64,000 nt of DNA from Bergeyella sp. (GTDB taxonomy: Bacteria; Bacteroidota; Bacteroidia; Flavobacteriales; Weeksellaceae), in contig SZYB01000001.1 in the NCBI GenBank assembly GCA_030263285.1, positions 680,911 to 744,910 on the forward strand. The letters are read 5' to 3'. The notes below the pieces were generated by a model. It was not told the DNA's origin and did no database searches. It worked only from the letters and a program-made list of their open reading frames with translations. Made by a program: the position numbers and the translations under genes. Below, one piece after another: positions 62,684 through 64,000 of this stretch (position 1 is the first letter of the stretch; each line of letters starts with the position of its first letter).

Positions 62684-62691
62684 CAAATATA
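62684..62691 (-). promoter_or_regulatory. -7 promoter element for tRNA-His
   Basis: Minus-strand TATATTTG, perfect TAnnTTTG, 12 bases before the tRNA 5' end, leaving a leader of about seven bases. Confidence 0.65.
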
Positions 62692-62707
62692 TACAATTTA
62701 AGTAATT

Positions 62708-63433
62708 CTATAAAACAATCCCCTCAAAATTTTCAAGAGCAATCAACCTCTCACAAGTAAATCCCTCTGCATAATCTACTCCAGAAAGTCTCCCGAGATC
62801 CTGCGCTCTGTAGGTAATACTATCAAAAAAACCTACGGAAGAAATGGGCGTTTCGGGCTCCTTTGAATCCGGATCATAAAACTGGCTGGAATATGCCTTA
62901 CATGCAGAAATTTTCAACTCCATAAAACGGGAAATGTCTATCACAAAATCCGGACGCACAGACTTCCACTGAATATAATGAAAAACATGTTTGGGTCTCC
63001 ATGCCTTTTGTGCAAAACCCTTTTCATCCAGCGTTTCTACTCTTCTAAGACCCGACAGAAAACAAGCATCAGATACCAGCTTTGCTGCCCTTGCATGGTC
63101 AGGATGTCTGTCGTCCATCGCATTGGCAAGCACAATTTCGGGAGAATATTTTCTGATACTTTGTACAACTTTGAGTTTGTATTCTGCAGAATGATCAAAA
63201 AATCCGTCGGGAAATCTTAAATTTTCCCGAAAAGAAACCCCCAAAATTTCCGAAGCTCTAGAAGCCTCCCTTCTTCTTAGCTCACCAGACCCCCTAGTGC
63301 CCAACTCTCCCTCCGTAAGATCCACCACCGCCACAGACCTGCCCTGGGAAATGAGCTTGGCAACAGTCCCCCCGCACCCCAACTCCACATCGTCCGGATG
63401 TGCTCCGAAAACCAAATAATCTACCTTTTCCAT
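62708..63433 (-). CDS. bshB1: Bacillithiol biosynthesis deacetylase BshB1
   Basis: A zinc LmbE-family deacetylase that removes acetate from GlcNAc-malate in bacillithiol synthesis. 241 residues from the Met in 'MEKVDYLVFGAHPDDVELGC' with the A-H-P-D-D metal and catalytic motif at residues 11-15; 'VVDLTEGELGTRGSGELRRR', 'NAMDDRHPDHARAAKLV' (third ligand) and 'FHYIQWKSVRPDFVIDISRF' complete the BshB1 pattern. The frame extends nine codons upstream without support. Bacillithiol is the main low-molecular-weight thiol of many Bacteroidota. Confidence 0.92.
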   Translation of the reverse strand: MEKVDYLVFGAHPDDVELGCGGTVAKLISQGRSVAVVDLTEGELGTRGSGELRRREASRASEILGVSFRENLRFPDGFFDHSAEYKLKVVQSIRKYSPEIVLANAMDDRHPDHARAAKLVSDACFLSGLRRVETLDEKGFAQKAWRPKHVFHYIQWKSVRPDFVIDISRFMELKISACKAYSSQFYDPDSKEPETPISSVGFFDSITYRAQDLGRLSGVDYAEGFTCERLIALENFEGIVL

Positions 63434-63496
63434 AGCCCAAAAATAAAAAACTTCCCTCAAAAAAAGGAAGTTTCGTAACTATCAAACGAATATAAA

Positions 63497-64000
63497 TTAT
63501 GGGTTGAGCTTCTTATTTAAGCTCACGGCATCTGGATAATCGGGTTTTAACTCAAGAGATTTGACTACATATTCCCTCGCTTTCGCCGGATCTGCATTTT
63601 GTAAAATATAAGCCACAATGAAATAGGCAAAGGATAACGAATCTTTATTCTCCTCTATTGTTTCTTTTGGCACTTTAGCTATATAACTCTCATACGCCAG
63701 TTTTGCCAGTTCATTCTTTCTCATCTGCTGATAAGCATAACCCAGACTGTAATAAGCAGGCGCCCAATCGGGAAGAAGATGAATCATTTTTTGCCACGCA
63801 AGCACTGCGCCATCCCAATTTTTGACATTTTGATAAGCCGTCCCCAATTTAAACAGAACATCGGTATCTTCCGGATTCGCCGCTATCTTTGCTTTCAGTA
63901 TCCGTATTTCGTCATTGGTAGGTCCTGCCTCTGCAGCCGCCGTACTCGCTCCCCCGCCACTCAATACCTTAGCAAACTCTTCGTCCCATTTCAGCGTAGT
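63497..64000 (-). CDS. TPR-repeat protein, 3' part
   Basis: The frame enters from beyond the right end of the window; 167 residues are visible. After a short Gly/Ala-rich linker ('SGGGASTAAAEAGPTNDE') come tandem tetratricopeptide repeats: 'DVLFKLGTAYQNVKNWDGAV', 'APAYYSLGYAYQQMRKNELA' and 'YFIVAYILQNADPAKAREYV'. TPRs mediate protein contacts. The N-terminus, and so any signal or catalytic domain, is not visible. Confidence 0.85.
   Translation of the reverse strand, partial: TTLKWDEEFAKVLSGGGASTAAAEAGPTNDEIRILKAKIAANPEDTDVLFKLGTAYQNVKNWDGAVLAWQKMIHLLPDWAPAYYSLGYAYQQMRKNELAKLAYESYIAKVPKETIEENKDSLSFAYFIVAYILQNADPAKAREYVVKSLELKPDYPDAVSLNKKLNP

Noticed and set aside
1-64000. CRISPR arrays, prophage, toxin-antitoxin or other defence systems
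   Set aside because: No spaced direct repeats and no phage, nuclease or toxin families are visible on either strand.

Overview
The window is a chromosomal segment of a low-GC member of the Bacteroidota, most likely a flavobacterium of the Weeksellaceae type. I infer this from the gene families (DUF2480, DUF3276/PUR, IPExxxVDY protein, bTHX, long Bacteroidota-type NusB, BshB1), from the N-acylornithine-type carbamoyltransferase in the arginine cluster, from gene order (rnc / IPExxxVDY gene / pyk; nusB / DUF1573 / yajC), and from the Bacteroidota -7 promoter element TAnnTTTG in front of many genes. I cannot name the species. No phage, CRISPR array, toxin-antitoxin pair, restriction system or intact insertion sequence is visible; most genes are housekeeping genes.

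Layout. 1-5.4 kb: 3' part of recF, a DciA-like gene, a membrane 'site-specific recombinase'-like protein, mtgA, tRNA-Arg(ACG), a GldA-like ABC ATPase and an RRM protein. 5.9-11.5 kb: a tripartite RND efflux operon (TolC-type, adaptor, AcrB-type). 12.3-16.5 kb: acpP-fabF-rnc-(IPExxxVDY gene)-pyk. 16.5-18.7 kb: hutI-hutG. 18.8-21.4 kb: ruvB, an MBL-fold hydrolase, coaE. 21.8-26.8 kb: histidine kinase, dacB, an RsmI-like methylase, a decayed phosphatase gene and dnaA. 26.9-32.7 kb: thioesterase, decayed pepE, lgt, yidD, rarA, pheA, transaldolase-like gene. 32.7-41.3 kb: an eight-gene arginine operon ending in an Lrp-type regulator. 41.6-46.2 kb: decayed aspartokinase gene, a small membrane protein, acyl-CoA dehydrogenase, acyl-CoA synthetase. 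46.2-54.9 kb: CdsZ-like coiled coil, Nif3-like protein, secreted C1B peptidase, lpdA, trmB, hchA, lpxB. 54.9-64 kb: DUF2480, decayed DUF937 gene, bTHX, aspS, DUF3276, ABC exporter, nusB-DUF1573-yajC, tRNA-His, bshB1 and a TPR protein running off the end.

The most informative observation is that several long apparently empty gaps are graveyards of dead genes. I can read eroded copies of an aspartokinase (41640-42664), peptidase E (27375-27965), a low-molecular-weight tyrosine phosphatase (25031-25255), a DUF937 protein (55672-56010), an IS1595-type transposase N-terminus (21643-21770), and less certainly a regulator in front of the efflux operon and a lipoprotein upstream of the C1 peptidase. 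They are still alignable by eye, which points to recent or ongoing genome reduction, as in a host-restricted lineage.

The best candidate for under-described biology is the arginine operon. It begins with a cysteine-bearing GNAT protein that may supply the missing N-acylglutamate synthase, contains an ArgF with an unusual residue at the acetyl/succinyl specificity position, and ends in a translationally coupled Lrp/AsnC regulator. A second candidate is an Lgt with a signal peptide and an extra extracytoplasmic N-terminal domain.
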